A stretch of 64,000 nt of DNA from Clostridiaceae bacterium (GTDB lineage Bacteria > Bacillota > Clostridia > Oscillospirales > Acutalibacteraceae), in the NCBI GenBank assembly GCA_904501755.1, contig CAJGBV010000009.1, forward strand, positions 1 through 64,000, given 5' to 3'. Below, piece after piece: positions 1-8,451 of the stretch. The position numbers and the translations under genes are program-made. The stretch's first letter is position 1, and every line of letters starts with the position of its first letter. The notes beneath the pieces were generated by a model. It was not told where the DNA came from, made no database searches, and saw only the letters and a list, made by a program, of their open reading frames with translations.

Positions 1-24
1 AATAGGGCAAAGCCTTATTTCGAC

Positions 25-179
25 TGCGAATTCAAAGAATTCGCAATCAATTACCAACGGTAATTGAACATATTCATTGAAATGATATCGAAGTTACCAA
101 ACTACGTTTTAAGACGTTGTTTGTAACATAAAGCCGATTTTTATCGGCTTTGTCGAGAAATTTAATAAATTTCTCGACA
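25..179. repeat. Run of six consecutive stem-loops
   Basis: Six inverted repeats follow one another with almost no spacing: 25-33/37-45 (perfect 9 bp, 3-nt loop), 48-55/59-66 (perfect 8 bp), 70-78/81-88 (imperfect), about 93-127 (long, imperfect), 131-138/143-150 (perfect 8 bp, the shape of a terminator) and 151-164/166-179 (perfect 14 bp). There is no open frame. The layout resembles a dispersed palindromic or MITE-like element rather than a single terminator. Where it begins is unknown because it lies at the window edge. Confidence 0.6.
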
Positions 180-368
180 TTCGATAATCATTATAATACT
201 CTAGGATAAAAATCACAACCTACGTTGCGTTGAAACCCCTTGCCGAAGATACACAGGGTTGCAATATTACCACATTTGTAGTAAAATGAAGTTACGGTGA
301 AAACCGAATTTAATTTTTGGAGAATGCTGTTTGAAAAGAAACAACACATTGGAGATTGTAGCATAACC

Positions 369-400
369 GAGAGGTTTGCTATGATTCCGCAAAACCTCTC
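369..400. other. Inverted repeat in the acetyltransferase leader
   Basis: Arms 369-379 and 389-400 pair almost perfectly around a short loop about 40 nt upstream of the GNAT start. No T-run follows, so it is not a clear terminator. The rest of 180-441 holds no convincing gene, and I could not place a confident promoter in it. Confidence 0.35.
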
Positions 401-441
401 ATAAGATTGCTTCGTCACAATATATTGGAGGTAAAATTAAA

Positions 442-1095
442 ATGAACAATTTGACGATACGTTTGGAAACAGAAAAAGACTACAGAGCAGTAGAAGAACT
501 TACCCGTGAGGCGTTTTGGAACGTCTATAAACCCGGTGCAGACGAACATTATTACGTACATCAGATGCGAAATCACCCCGACTTCATACCTGAACTTGCA
601 TTTGTGCTTGAACTTGACGGCAAGATTGTCGGCAACATTATGTACACGAGGGCTTGGCTTGAAGATGAGAATGGTGAGCGCAAGGAGATACTCTCCTTCG
701 GACCGCTTTGCGTTGCACCTGAGTATCAGAGGCAGAAGCTCGGCAAAATGCTGATTGAGCATTCCTTTGAGGTAGCTCGCAAGATGGGCTATGATGTCAA
801 CATTAACTTCGGCAATCCGGGTAACTATGTCAGCCGTGGGTTCGTGAGCTGTAAAAAGAAGAATGTAAGTTTTGTAGTGGACGGTAACTTCCCAACAGCA
901 CTTCTTGTCTGTGAACTTATTCCCGGTGCGCTTGACGGCAAAAAATGGATGTATATCCCCAGTACCGCCGCCGATTGCTGTGAGGATACCGCCGCAGCCC
1001 AGGCATTCGACGCCACTTTCCCACCAAAGGAAAAGAAGTGGATGCCGAGCCAAGAGGAGTTCTATATCTATAGCCATTCTTCGGTAGCCCGATAA
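442..1095 (+). CDS. GNAT family N-acetyltransferase
   Basis: 217 residues. It is predicted to transfer an acetyl group from acetyl-CoA to an amine; the substrate is unknown. The acetyl-CoA-binding motif A is visible at about residues 92-110 (LCVAPEYQRQKLGKMLIEHS), preceded by the strand-rich N-terminal half of the fold (AFVLELDGKIVGNIMY). The C-terminal third, after the motif, is longer than a minimal GNAT domain and has no motif I recognise. A GGAGG Shine-Dalgarno site 10 nt upstream fixes the start. The gene stands alone, facing a convergent regulator gene with which it shares a terminator. Cytosolic; no membrane segments or signal peptide. Confidence 0.85.
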   Translation: MNNLTIRLETEKDYRAVEELTREAFWNVYKPGADEHYYVHQMRNHPDFIPELAFVLELDGKIVGNIMYTRAWLEDENGERKEILSFGPLCVAPEYQRQKLGKMLIEHSFEVARKMGYDVNINFGNPGNYVSRGFVSCKKKNVSFVVDGNFPTALLVCELIPGALDGKKWMYIPSTAADCCEDTAAAQAFDATFPPKEKKWMPSQEEFYIYSHSSVAR

Positions 1096-1107
1096 ACGTA
1101 AAAAACG

Positions 1108-1135
1108 CCGCTGAGGAGTTTCGATTCCTCAGCGG
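1108..1135. terminator. Terminator between convergent genes
   Basis: A perfect 10-bp stem (1108-1117 with 1126-1135). On the minus strand it is followed by CGTTTTTT, a strong intrinsic terminator for the regulator gene. The plus-strand tail is less T-rich. Confidence 0.8.
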
Positions 1136-1140
1136 TTGCT

Positions 1141-1905
1141 TTATCTTTTCTTATAAATTACAAGTTCAGGATTTTCGCCGTTTTCTTCATAGGTACAAAC
1201 AAGTAAGAAATCCATATTTGCGGCGATACCGAAACAGCGATCACCGCCGAATTCACATTCAAGCTGATTGCCGAGATATGTTGCATTATCATCAAGAAAT
1301 TTGACGGTTTGACCGTTTGGGAGGCGGTATTCAAGATTGACGTAACCGCCCACAAGCGCGTTGAGCTTTTCAACCTTTGGCATTCCTTCAATATGTAACT
1401 CATTAAATTCATTGATAAGTTGTTGCTTAAATTCTTCGAACTTTTCTGCACCGCCGAGGTATTTATACTGTTTCCAATAATCAAGTTTTGGGAGCATATT
1501 CTTCATATACGCACGAGCCTGCTCAGAAGAAAAGTGCTCATTTGCCATATTCTGCACGCAGACCTCTATTAAATCGTCCATATTATGATACATATATTCA
1601 CCGTCTGCATAGCACCATTTGCAGTATTCTTCATTGAAAAAGCCGTCTTTTTCGCGACTTGTATTAGAATCTTCAAGAGGCATACCGCAACATTGACAAA
1701 TTAGTTTTTGCGGAGAGCCGAGAAGCGTATTGATAGATACATCAAATAGTTTTGATAACAGTTTTAAAGTTTCAGTATTCGGTGTAGTTTCACCGTTTTC
1801 CCAACGAGAAACCGCCTGACGGGTTACGAATACTTTTTCCGCAAGTTCGTCTTGCGATAATCCTTTTTTAGTCCTGAGTTCTAAAATAATATCTTTTGTT
1901 TCCAT
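1141..1905 (-). CDS. XRE-type HTH regulator with zinc-ribbon domain
   Basis: 254 residues from the ATG at 1905; an in-frame TTG six bases upstream is less likely because AAGGCGG sits 9 nt before the ATG. Residues about 5-60 form a Cro/CI-type helix-turn-helix (LSQDELAEKVFVTRQAVSRWENG). Residues about 67-150 match the putative zinc-ribbon domain often fused to such HTHs, with CQCC and CKWC as cysteine pairs. The rest is a small strand-rich domain of unknown role. This architecture is common in Firmicutes as a stand-alone transcriptional regulator of unknown ligand. No obvious target gene is adjacent. Confidence 0.8.
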   Translation of the reverse strand: METKDIILELRTKKGLSQDELAEKVFVTRQAVSRWENGETTPNTETLKLLSKLFDVSINTLLGSPQKLICQCCGMPLEDSNTSREKDGFFNEEYCKWCYADGEYMYHNMDDLIEVCVQNMANEHFSSEQARAYMKNMLPKLDYWKQYKYLGGAEKFEEFKQQLINEFNELHIEGMPKVEKLNALVGGYVNLEYRLPNGQTVKFLDDNATYLGNQLECEFGGDRCFGIAANMDFLLVCTYEENGENPELVIYKKR

Positions 1906-1999
1906 ATGCAAAACCGCCTTTTATCATTGTAATAGTATTATATCATCCTTGACAGTTAATCACAAGCAACACGCTGTTGCTGTTTTGGTCGATAAAGCA

Positions 2000-2455
2000 T
2001 CACCACATAACTGTACCACCGTTGAGGAGGGGTGCGTGCCTGGGGTTGAACATAAGGTTTAAAGAGAGAGCAATTAGGAATACGAGTGCGATAAAGCAAC
2101 CATTGACGATGAGTATTTTTGACATTTTATCCTTTGTTGCTTTATCGGTGAATATTACATAGTAGATAAAACCGACAATAGCACAAAAAATAAGAGAAAA
2201 TCCGAAAGGTCGGCGCCAATAGATAGCGTAAAACACGCCCCACAGGCAGACAGCGGTCAGTATAAGGTAGACAAGAAAACGCACCGCTTTTGATTTTGCA
2301 TCTACAAGGACGAGAACTGCGGGGATATACAACATTGAAAGTGCAAATCTCATCACGATGGCATCGTCAAGATAGATGAATATGTAACCGGTCATTATTC
2401 CGGCTACAAGTTCGATTAGGTATGTACAAACCATACAACTATTACTGCGGGACAC
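2000..2455 (-). CDS. Small integral membrane protein, unknown function
   Basis: 151 residues with four or five hydrophobic stretches (roughly 10-28, 36-50, 57-76, 84-100 and 113-133), so an integral membrane protein. I do not recognise the family. The GTG start at 2455 overlaps the end of the upstream gene by 14 nt and has a GAGG site 9 nt before it, inside that gene; an ATG at 2434 is the alternative. The overlap implies translational coupling with the AbiEi-like protein upstream, so the two products may work together. Confidence 0.6.
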   Translation of the reverse strand: MSRSNSCMVCTYLIELVAGIMTGYIFIYLDDAIVMRFALSMLYIPAVLVLVDAKSKAVRFLVYLILTAVCLWGVFYAIYWRRPFGFSLIFCAIVGFIYYVIFTDKATKDKMSKILIVNGCFIALVFLIALSLNLMFNPRHAPLLNGGTVMW

Positions 2456-3062
2456 GGTAGATTACCTCGCTTTCTATTAGATTACGGCAAGTCTTATCTG
2501 GAAAGTACGTTATGTATTTAGTGATTTGCCTTTGGGTGATACGATTTTCTATGATATAGTCGGTTATCAGTTTTCGCTTATACTCATCAAGAGTTTCGGT
2601 GTCAATACCATTCATCAGTTCCAAGAAGCATAGAACAGATGCGTTATGTTTATCAATTTTCGTTCTTGGTTTGCGGAGTGCTATTTGATAACCGCCCAAC
2701 TTGACCTTGTGCAAATCTCGGCTTTCTTCATTGGTATAGATTTCGATAACTGCAGGTTTGAGTTTTGATATACCGAGTTCGTATTGTAGATGACTTCCTG
2801 AATAGTACCCAAAAACATTATCATCATCTTTTATAAATTTCTTTTCAATTACCTTTCTAGGATTAAAATGTGCAACTCCAAACGGAGTTGTTTTTGGTAT
2901 GTAGTAAATACCTGAATCAAATTTAACCACTTTTCCGTCCTGACACAACTTTCTCAAATCTCTGCTGATTTGTTGAGGACACCAATTATTAAATTTTATT
3001 TCTGAAAACAGTATAGGTTTGTTATAACCGAATTCGGATAGCAATGTTTCATATAGGTTCAT
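2442..3062 (-). CDS. AbiEi-like / DUF6088-type protein
   Basis: 206 residues from the ATG at 3062, chosen because AAGGAGG lies 6-7 nt upstream; the frame runs further but without such a site. The N-terminal 70 residues look like the winged-helix of AbiEi-type antitoxins (FSEIKFNNWCPQQISRDLRK then KVVKFDSGIYYIPK), and the rest resembles the DUF6088/AbiEi C-terminal part. In AbiE type IV toxin-antitoxin systems this protein represses its promoter and neutralises the nucleotidyltransferase AbiEii. No nucleotidyltransferase is present here; the coupled downstream gene encodes a membrane protein. Family assignment is by motif memory and is moderate. Confidence 0.6.
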   Translation of the reverse strand: MNLYETLLSEFGYNKPILFSEIKFNNWCPQQISRDLRKLCQDGKVVKFDSGIYYIPKTTPFGVAHFNPRKVIEKKFIKDDDNVFGYYSGSHLQYELGISKLKPAVIEIYTNEESRDLHKVKLGGYQIALRKPRTKIDKHNASVLCFLELMNGIDTETLDEYKRKLITDYIIENRITQRQITKYITYFPDKTCRNLIESEVIYRVPQ

Positions 3063-3081
3063 GAAATTCCTCCTTTTTGTG

Positions 3082-3870
3082 TTAATGAATTGAAGATGAG
3101 TGCCTAATTTCATTAACAGATTTTTCGACATTTTTTTGCATTAAAAAATCCTTAAAAAGTGCTCTAAACCCCCTTAAATACTGGATTTGTGTGTAGAAAA
3201 AGACCATACCCTCGTTTGTTGGGTATGGTCTTATTTTAACATCATCAGGTGCCATAGCAGCACCCATATTATTCTGATCCTTTATACCAAGATCGCATAT
3301 TTTTCCTATACAAACCTTATCAATATACGGGCCTTTTCCATTCTTAGACAGAACCATTGCACCTGCACCTGTAACTGTCCATTGTGCCGTAGGGGTTCGC
3401 TGACTGCCGTATTCAAGAGGAAAACGATACTGTCTTTCGGCGGCACAGAAATGGGATGAAGCACAGCTCACACAATTATCTGCCCAACCGCTTTCTATCA
3501 TCATACTATTAATAATTAAAGAAAGTGCCATTGTAGAACAGGCCCCGTATATACCGATAAAAGGTATACCAAAATCTCTTATTCCAAAGGAACTGCCGAT
3601 ACACTGATTAAGCAAATCTCCCGAACAAACCGTATTAGCATCAGACGGGTTAATCCCTGCTCTGTGTAAAGCGTTTGAAATAGCTATTTTCTGCAGTTCA
3701 CTTTCTGCCTTTTCATAGCTATCTTCACCGAAAAGCGAATCCTCACTGATATAATCAAAATATTTACTGTAAGGCCCATGCCCTTCTTTTTTTCCGACAA
3801 CCGAGCCGTATCCGATTATAATAGGCTTTGTTTCGAATTCTATAGTTTCTTTTCCTATTTTTTTAGCCAT
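3082..3870 (-). pseudogene. spoVAD: 3'-truncated spoVAD (stage V sporulation protein AD)
   Basis: Residues 1 to about 208 match SpoVAD, a thiolase-fold protein that binds dipicolinic acid during its uptake into spores. Hallmarks are the region around GACSTMALSLIIN, CASSHFCAAERQYRFPLEYG and NMGAAMAP. The family is about 330-340 residues; here homology stops at MGAAMAP and the frame runs on for about 54 unrelated residues encoded by terminator and intergenic DNA. The C-terminal third is therefore missing and the product is unlikely to work. AGGGG precedes the ATG. spoVAC normally lies just upstream, and the spoVAC-type relics and intact gene found further up the same strand suggest a broken spoVAC-spoVAD locus. 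Confidence 0.8.
3201..3231. terminator. Bidirectional terminator after truncated spoVAD
   Basis: An 11-bp perfect stem (3201-3211 with 3221-3231). The minus strand continues TTTTTCT and the plus strand TTATTTT. It lies inside the non-homologous tail of the spoVAD remnant, so most transcription of that remnant should end here before reaching the AbiEi-like gene. Confidence 0.75.
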
Positions 3871-3950
3871 AAAAAATCCCCTGTCAAATAATAGTACAAA
3901 TCTATTTTTTGCAGAGAGATTTTATTTATTCGTTCCTCCCTAACTAAACA

Positions 3951-3979
3951 TTTACATCAAAACGGCAATGTGGTACAAT
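3951..3979 (+). promoter_or_regulatory. Sigma-A promoter for membrane protein gene
   Basis: TTTACA, 17-nt spacer, TACAAT. The spacer ends in ATGTGG, closely resembling the promoters at 4735 and 9489. The ATG within this spacer cannot be the start of the downstream gene, which supports the start at 4001. Confidence 0.7.
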
Positions 3980-4000
3980 GAAATAAAGCGAGGCGGTGTC

Positions 4001-4540
4001 ATGAAATCTACTATTTTCACCAAGATTATAGATAAAGAAACAATAGAAGTTAACGAAAGCTTTGCTGTTGCAATAGAAAGGCTAAAACAGCAACAAGGTG
4101 TATGTCGTGAAACAGACAGCCGCCAGATTCCTTTGGAATTTTTCTGCCACGATGACGGAAGAGTTTGTGTCTGTATCCACAGCCGTCACAGACTAAGAAG
4201 AGAATATAACCGCTTATACAGCGTTGCAGGAGAGGTTATATCGGAAGAAGGTAAAACAAAGGTTATAATATACTCTCTTTACAGCAGAATAAATTTTATC
4301 TTCTCTATTATTGCGGCAGTTCTTTTCTTGCCATCAATACTGATATATGTTGTCTTTGCATATACAGCGGATGCCGTACCGTCCGCCATGACCTTATATG
4401 CGATAACATTTGGTATCGCGTCAATAGTTCTTTTCCTCTGGAACCACACAAGGCAAATCAAAAATAAAAATAGCGACTTAGAAATTATGAAAAACGAAAT
4501 TATTAAAAGAGTTAAGGCTGTAGATAAATGGGATGATTAA
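4001..4540 (+). CDS. Two-TM membrane protein, unknown function
   Basis: 179 residues from the ATG at 4001, with GCGAGG upstream and a promoter that ends at 3979. A soluble N-terminal part of about 90 residues is followed by two membrane segments (about 95-117 and 126-146) and a charged C-terminal tail. I do not recognise the family. It is the first cargo gene of the spoVA patchwork: its own promoter lies before it, and its terminator and a spoVAC relic follow. Confidence 0.6.
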   Translation: MKSTIFTKIIDKETIEVNESFAVAIERLKQQQGVCRETDSRQIPLEFFCHDDGRVCVCIHSRHRLRREYNRLYSVAGEVISEEGKTKVIIYSLYSRINFIFSIIAAVLFLPSILIYVVFAYTADAVPSAMTLYAITFGIASIVLFLWNHTRQIKNKNSDLEIMKNEIIKRVKAVDKWDD

Positions 4541-4547
4541 TGTAAAA

Positions 4548-4574
4548 GACTTGACCGTTTGGTCAAGCCTTTTG
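4548..4574 (+). terminator. Terminator before first spoVAC relic
   Basis: Stem CTTGACC (4550-4556) with GGTCAAG (4561-4567), then CCTTTTGC. It is nearly identical in sequence and place to the terminator at 9300, each lying a few bases before a spoVAC relic. Confidence 0.7.
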
Positions 4575-4576
4575 CA

Positions 4577-4708
4577 TCAGAATAAAGTTGTTATCCAATA
4601 AATAATTCCATATACCACACTTGCCACTGTGCCATACACAATTACCGGTCCTGCTATTGTGAACAACTTTCCACCGACGCCGCGGACGAAGTCCTCTTCT
4701 GCTGTCAA
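4577..4708 (-). pseudogene. spoVAC 3'-end relic, copy 1
   Basis: A 132-nt in-frame remnant encoding the last 43 residues of a SpoVAC-like protein, ending YGIIYWITTLF and stop TGA. It aligns without gaps with the C-terminus of the intact SpoVAC at 10037-10480. Differences from that gene are mostly at third codon positions and conservative (for example TVASVVYG for TAASVIYG), so the copy diverged while still functional and was cut later. Homology begins abruptly at the EDFVRG segment, the same point as in the relic at 9330. No Shine-Dalgarno site precedes the TTG at its edge. Confidence 0.85.
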
Positions 4709-4734
4709 GTTAGGACCCGTTAGTTTGAAAAACA

Positions 4735-4763
4735 TTTACAATATAACGACGGTGTGATATAAT
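4735..4763 (+). promoter_or_regulatory. Sigma-A promoter for deacetylase gene
   Basis: TTTACA, 17-nt spacer ending GGTGTGA, TATAAT. This is almost the consensus. It lies 27 nt after the spoVAC relic and 21 nt before the next start codon. Confidence 0.8.
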
Positions 4764-4784
4764 TAAACAAAGGATGGTGTATAT

Positions 4785-5477
4785 ATGAACAACAAACTAA
4801 AGGCTATTACATTCAGCTATGATGACGGAATTACACAGGATATCCGATTAATTGAATTGCTTAATAAGTATGGACTAAAATGCACTTTCAATCTTAATTC
4901 AGAATTATTGGGCAAGAAAGGCATATTGAGCCGTGATGGACAGCGAATCTCCCACTATAAGATTCATCCTGAAGATGTAAAAAGCGTATATGAAGGACAC
5001 GAGGTAGCAGTACATACCTTGACACATCCCAATCTTACCAAATTAACCGATACTGAGGTCATACGCCAAGTAGAACAAGACCGCTTGAACCTATCCGAAT
5101 TGGTAGGATACGATATCATTGGTATGGCTTATCCCTGCGGCGGCATAAACAATGACGACAGAACTGCCGCGTTAATCCGCGAAAACACAGGCATAAAATA
5201 CAGCCGTACAATCAGTAGCAATAACAGTTTTGAATTACAGGATAATTTATACCGTTTTAACCCGACTGTTTATCATATACGCTTTGATGAACTTATGAAG
5301 TTGGGACAGGATTTTATTGAACTTAAAGCTACCTCCCCACAGATTTTCTATATATGGGGTCATTCTTTTGAGCTGGACTATTATCCTGATTATTGGATAA
5401 GATTAGAAGAATTTTTCAAATTAATCAGCAATAGAGATGACATCTTTTACGGAACCAACAGTCAGGTGCTGTTGTAA
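4785..5477 (+). CDS. Polysaccharide deacetylase family protein
   Basis: 230 residues with the NodB-homology fold. TFSYDDG at residues 9-15 supplies the catalytic base and metal aspartates, and HTLTHP at about 77-82 gives the two metal-binding histidines. A third conserved strand with AYPCGG follows near residue 117. The family removes N- or O-acetyl groups from glycans such as chitin oligomers or peptidoglycan. No signal peptide or membrane anchor is visible, so a cytosolic role or export by another route must be assumed. It is driven by the promoter at 4735 and followed by a convergent glycyl-radical enzyme gene. Confidence 0.85.
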   Translation: MNNKLKAITFSYDDGITQDIRLIELLNKYGLKCTFNLNSELLGKKGILSRDGQRISHYKIHPEDVKSVYEGHEVAVHTLTHPNLTKLTDTEVIRQVEQDRLNLSELVGYDIIGMAYPCGGINNDDRTAALIRENTGIKYSRTISSNNSFELQDNLYRFNPTVYHIRFDELMKLGQDFIELKATSPQIFYIWGHSFELDYYPDYWIRLEEFFKLISNRDDIFYGTNSQVLL

Positions 5478-5534
5478 TGGATATATGGTTGATATTCACC
5501 TATTTTAAACACTACACATTCTTACGCCAAAATT

Positions 5535-7469
5535 TCACTTTTTTAAGGGCGTTTGAATAGTTCGGTTTATAACAACACGCTTTATTTCGTCATCCAAACG
5601 ACTGAAATATTCGGAATATCCACCTACCCTAACCACGAGATTTTTATATAAATCCGGATTCTCATAAGCTTTTTCAAGCATTTCTGCAGTAACACAGGTT
5701 ATTTGCATTTGTATTCCGCCAAGTTCCATATATGTTAATATAATTGATTTTAAAATTTCATTTTTAAAATCAGGCGTAATATTAAAGTTAAAAACAGGCA
5801 CACCCAAAGCCGTTTTCAGGTCAAGGGATGTTACGCTTTTAAGCAATGCTGTATATCCTTTATTATCCTTTGCAAAAACAGCACCGAGAGAGTCACAAAC
5901 AGGCATTCCTTTTTTTCTGCCATCAGGAGTAGCACCAATATTTTTACCTGCCATTGCCTGTGACATAAACTGTATAGATGCAGGTATAAAGCCTTGACCA
6001 AAATAGGTTTTTCTTCCCTCTAACATAGAAAATATACACGTTGATAGTTGATTTGAAAAAGCATTCACTTCACAGTCATCTATACCATAACATTTATTAT
6101 GATTTCTCAATTCTTTAACAAAATCTTCACTACTATCTTTTAGCTTTATTAAAAATTCTTCAGGTGTATATTTTTTATTTGTAAACACTAAATCTTTAAC
6201 TATTAACAGCGAATCTATAACGTTTATAAGTCCTGAAAAATTTATAATACTCCATTGATATCTTGCTCCGCCGTTATTGTAATCCAGTCCATTATCAATA
6301 CAATCGTCCACAAGCAAAGTGCGCATAGGCAACGGATTATATTCAGACCTTTTTTGTTGAGATAAAGAAACTTCTTCGGTTACAATTTCTACCGTTTTTT
6401 CAACAGAATCTATATACATATCATAAAATTCATTAAAATCGGCACAATTTTCAAGATTATCATTAAGACATTTTTCAAATATCAGCAATAGATTTATACC
6501 CGCATCGAGAGAACCGACATTAGATAAACCGGCAAACATCGACTCAGTGCATCCACCACCGCAAAACTTTTTTAAATCCTCTTTTCTTACATCAAATCTT
6601 TCTTTAAGTCCATTAAGCAGCTTAGGATTATAAAAAGCCGGTTGCCCTGTGGAACCACGCACAAGACTAAACGCCTTTTCCCAGATTTCATCAGGTGTAT
6701 TTTCATCTACAAACAGCTCTATCATTGGACGACGTCTGCCTTTTGCGGCCTCGAGGCACTGCAAAGTTAGTGGGTTGTAAACATTAGAAAGTGACATAGA
6801 CCATCCATTATTTATATCTATATTTTCGAATAAATTTGCGAGAAGTTCGGTGACGTTTTCACCATCAAAATAAGGCAAAAGACCATCAGCCACACAGCCT
6901 AAATTATCACATCCGTCCAGATACAAAACAAAGTTCCAACAAACCACAGCCTCGTAAATATTTTCTGCAGGATGCATAGGAACCTTTTTAAGAGCTGATA
7001 TAAGTTTTTTATCTGCATTAACATCTTCCAGATAAGAAACACAACGACCCACAAAAATCTTTATACCATCAAGGAGCAATTTAAGTCCCTCTTGCAAATC
7101 CTTATCCGCTATCTTCTCTATACGACTGTAATATGATAAAAAACCATCTTTAAGCACACGCTCATAATGCGGCATAGAATGTGTATACATATTCCCGCCA
7201 ACTGCGTGCTCGTGGGGAACAGAAGAATACCATCTGCAAAAATTTGAAGTAATATAATTTTTACTATATTCATCAAGAGCAGATAAATCTACAACCATAT
7301 TATTGATATAATTTACAGTGTTCATTTTTCCCGAAGGATAAAGAGGTTTGCCTTCATAAATCGGCAAATCAACAGTTTCGTAAAATTTACTAAGTGCTGC
7401 AGCTTTGCGATAAAACAATCCTCTGTCACTGTCCAAGAGTTTCTCTGCTATTAATATATTTTTATCCAT
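5535..7469 (-). CDS. Glycyl-radical enzyme (pyruvate formate-lyase family), orphan
   Basis: 644 residues, clearly shorter than most family members (about 750-850). The C-terminal glycyl-radical loop RVGGYS is at 614-619, so Gly617 should carry the radical. The catalytic pair is in GCTE at 306-309 (Cys307, Glu309). ATPDGRKKG at about 513-521 is the usual family loop. The Cys-X-Glu arrangement is that of dehydratase and C-N/C-C lyase members, not the double cysteine of pyruvate formate-lyase, so the reaction is probably a radical elimination on an unknown substrate. A radical-SAM activating enzyme is required, but none is encoded in the window. The divergent AraC gene at 7565 is the likely regulator, and the sugar-isomerase-like gene at 8452 a likely pathway partner. 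Confidence 0.85.
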   Translation of the reverse strand: MDKNILIAEKLLDSDRGLFYRKAAALSKFYETVDLPIYEGKPLYPSGKMNTVNYINNMVVDLSALDEYSKNYITSNFCRWYSSVPHEHAVGGNMYTHSMPHYERVLKDGFLSYYSRIEKIADKDLQEGLKLLLDGIKIFVGRCVSYLEDVNADKKLISALKKVPMHPAENIYEAVVCWNFVLYLDGCDNLGCVADGLLPYFDGENVTELLANLFENIDINNGWSMSLSNVYNPLTLQCLEAAKGRRRPMIELFVDENTPDEIWEKAFSLVRGSTGQPAFYNPKLLNGLKERFDVRKEDLKKFCGGGCTESMFAGLSNVGSLDAGINLLLIFEKCLNDNLENCADFNEFYDMYIDSVEKTVEIVTEEVSLSQQKRSEYNPLPMRTLLVDDCIDNGLDYNNGGARYQWSIINFSGLINVIDSLLIVKDLVFTNKKYTPEEFLIKLKDSSEDFVKELRNHNKCYGIDDCEVNAFSNQLSTCIFSMLEGRKTYFGQGFIPASIQFMSQAMAGKNIGATPDGRKKGMPVCDSLGAVFAKDNKGYTALLKSVTSLDLKTALGVPVFNFNITPDFKNEILKSIILTYMELGGIQMQITCVTAEMLEKAYENPDLYKNLVVRVGGYSEYFSRLDDEIKRVVINRTIQTPLKK

Positions 7470-7514
7470 AACATCACCCTATATAATTTTAATTTATTTT
7501 TCCGTAAAAACATA

Positions 7515-7544
7515 TTGAAAAACAATAACATTATATGGTAAAAT
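7515..7544 (+). promoter_or_regulatory. Promoter of AraC regulator gene
   Basis: TTGAAA, 18-nt spacer, TAAAAT, ending 20 nt before the start codon. It lies in the 95-nt divergent region shared with the glycyl-radical enzyme gene. Confidence 0.55.
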
Positions 7545-7564
7545 AATAACAAGAAGGTGTTGTT

Positions 7565-8350
7565 ATGCGTTATGAAATTTTTGCAGATTCTACCAACCCC
7601 ATATTAAATATTGTATCTGTCGGATACACTGAAAACCCCGATATATCCAAATATGGACCTGCTTTCAGGGACCAATATATTATACATTACTGTCTTTCAG
7701 GCAAAGGCTATTTTAACGGTGAACCGGTAACGCAAGGACAGGGTTTTTTAATAACTCCAAATATGTTTCAGGAATATCACCCCGATTTAAAAGACCCTTG
7801 GGAATTTATATGGATTATATCTAATGACGAAAAAATTTCCGACCTATTCAGCAAATACAAAACGATACAAGACACAAATATTTTCAACTTTTATAGTTTC
7901 GAAAAACTAAACAATTTAAAACAGTTTCTGATTAACTCTAAAAACAAAATATACTCTTCATATTTATTACTTGAGTTTGTTATTTCGGTCTTTAACGACA
8001 GTTTAAAAACATCAAACAGTATTCCAATTTCCTACACAAGTTCAGTTTATTTTGAAGCGGCAATAAACTATATTAACACTCATCCCAACACTTATGTAAA
8101 AAATCTGACGAACTTTTTAGGAATCACACAACCATACTTATATAAAATATTCAAACAAAAGACAGACCTTTCGCCCAAACAGTATATACTTATGGAGAAA
8201 CTCAAAAAATCCAAAAAGCTACTAAAAGAAAGCAACCTTACAGTTACGCAGGTTGCAAGTGCTGTTGGATTTAGCGATGTATTGGATTTTTCTAAATTCT
8301 TTACTTCAAAAACAGGTTACTCTCCTCAAAATTTCAGAAAGAACAACTGA
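7565..8350 (+). CDS. AraC family transcriptional regulator
   Basis: 261 residues. The N-terminal part (about 1-140) is a cupin-type ligand-binding domain (IIHYCLSGKGYFNG then GQGFLITPNMFQEYHPD). The C-terminal 100 residues hold the two helix-turn-helix motifs of the family (LTNFLGITQPYLYKIFKQ and VTQVASAVGFSDVLDFSKFF), ending in the usual GYSPQNFRK. AGAAGG precedes the start. It is divergent from the glycyl-radical enzyme and followed by a gene for a TIM-barrel isomerase, so it probably senses a sugar-like or small organic substrate and controls both. Confidence 0.85.
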   Translation: MRYEIFADSTNPILNIVSVGYTENPDISKYGPAFRDQYIIHYCLSGKGYFNGEPVTQGQGFLITPNMFQEYHPDLKDPWEFIWIISNDEKISDLFSKYKTIQDTNIFNFYSFEKLNNLKQFLINSKNKIYSSYLLLEFVISVFNDSLKTSNSIPISYTSSVYFEAAINYINTHPNTYVKNLTNFLGITQPYLYKIFKQKTDLSPKQYILMEKLKKSKKLLKESNLTVTQVASAVGFSDVLDFSKFFTSKTGYSPQNFRKNN

Positions 8351-8385
8351 TTTCAAATCATAAATTACTGATTTTTCAGAAATTC

Positions 8386-8414
8386 TTGACTTTAATTAAT
8401 TATATCAATATAAT
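8386..8414 (+). promoter_or_regulatory. Promoter of TIM-barrel isomerase gene
   Basis: TTGACT, exactly 17 nt, TATAAT, about 38 nt before the start codon. The gene can thus be expressed independently of the AraC gene upstream. Confidence 0.75.
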
Positions 8415-8451
8415 TATTATGCAAAAATTTAAATATTTACGGAGATAAAAA

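Noticed and set aside
415..1077. Minus-strand frame opposite the acetyltransferase
   Set aside because: The plus-strand product has a clear GNAT motif and a good ribosome binding site; the reverse frame has neither.
4577..4708. The relics as real small proteins starting at TTG
   Set aside because: The TTG lies at the homology break, no Shine-Dalgarno site precedes it in either copy, and the sequence equals only the last helices of SpoVAC.
4696..4722. TGTCAA..TAGGAC junctions as insertion-sequence ends
   Set aside because: No transposase fragment, no matching opposite end and no target duplication were found; the junction is reported only as shared.
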